Below, in pieces: positions 5,625 through 5,635 of a DNA stretch of 5,635 nucleotides; within the stretch, counting starts at the first letter, position 1; the number at the start of each line of letters is the position of its first letter. Source of the stretch: Nitrospinota bacterium. GTDB taxonomy: Bacteria > Nitrospinota_A > UBA7883 > JACRLM01. A program made the translations under genes and the position numbers. The notes beneath the pieces were generated by a model. The model had not been told where the DNA came from, searched no databases, and saw nothing but the letters and a program-made list of their open reading frames with translations. The stretch lies in the NCBI GenBank assembly GCA_015231995.1, contig JADGAO010000206.1:1-5635 (forward strand), given 5' to 3'.

Positions 5625-5635
5625 TCCGGGCCGGC

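Noticed and set aside
1..5635. CRISPR arrays, tRNA or rRNA genes, insertion sequences, phage or defence genes
   Set aside because: I looked for direct repeats, transposase motifs, terminal inverted repeats and tRNA-like folds and saw none. The content is ordinary chromosomal metabolism, envelope and motility genes.

Overview
The window looks like a chromosomal segment from a flagellated, Gram-negative-type bacterium. It has moderate-to-high GC, Shine-Dalgarno-led genes, tightly packed operons, a FlgM-type anti-sigma factor and two sigma-28 (FliA)-like promoters. The taxon cannot be fixed from sequence alone. A deltaproteobacterial or Nitrospinota-like lineage is only a guess from the gene mix and style.

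Layout from right to left. At the right end, flgM (5310-5624, + strand) encodes the probable anti-sigma-28 factor. A 220-base divergent intergenic region (5090-5309) separates it from a small unrecognised glycine-rich gene (4862-5089, - strand). Each of these genes has a sigma-28-like promoter upstream, with the same element spacing in both, so the small protein is probably a member of the flagellar late-gene regulon. After a gap of about 95 bases with a TATAAT-type -10 element comes a compact four-gene - strand operon. Its genes are a JAMM/MPN metalloprotease (4298-4765), a ZnuC-like ABC ATPase (3504-4301), a ZnuB-like ABC-3 family metal permease (2708-3511), and a large polytopic GT-C-like membrane protein with two C-terminal beta-sandwich-like domains (102-2702). 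The first three genes overlap by 4 and 8 bases, and the fourth starts 5 bases after the permease stop. A possible terminator lies at 14-68.

How the genes may work together. The ATPase and permease form the core of a zinc/manganese-type importer. The metal-binding lipoprotein or periplasmic protein that should feed it is not in the window. The JAMM enzyme is itself predicted to be zinc-dependent and is translationally linked to the ATPase, a suggestive pairing whose function is unknown. The membrane glycosyltransferase-like protein is probably co-transcribed but has no evident functional link to metal uptake. The most interesting items are the divergent sigma-28 promoter pair with its undescribed 75-residue product, the JAMM-metal transporter coupling, and the hairpin that covers the permease ribosome binding site.
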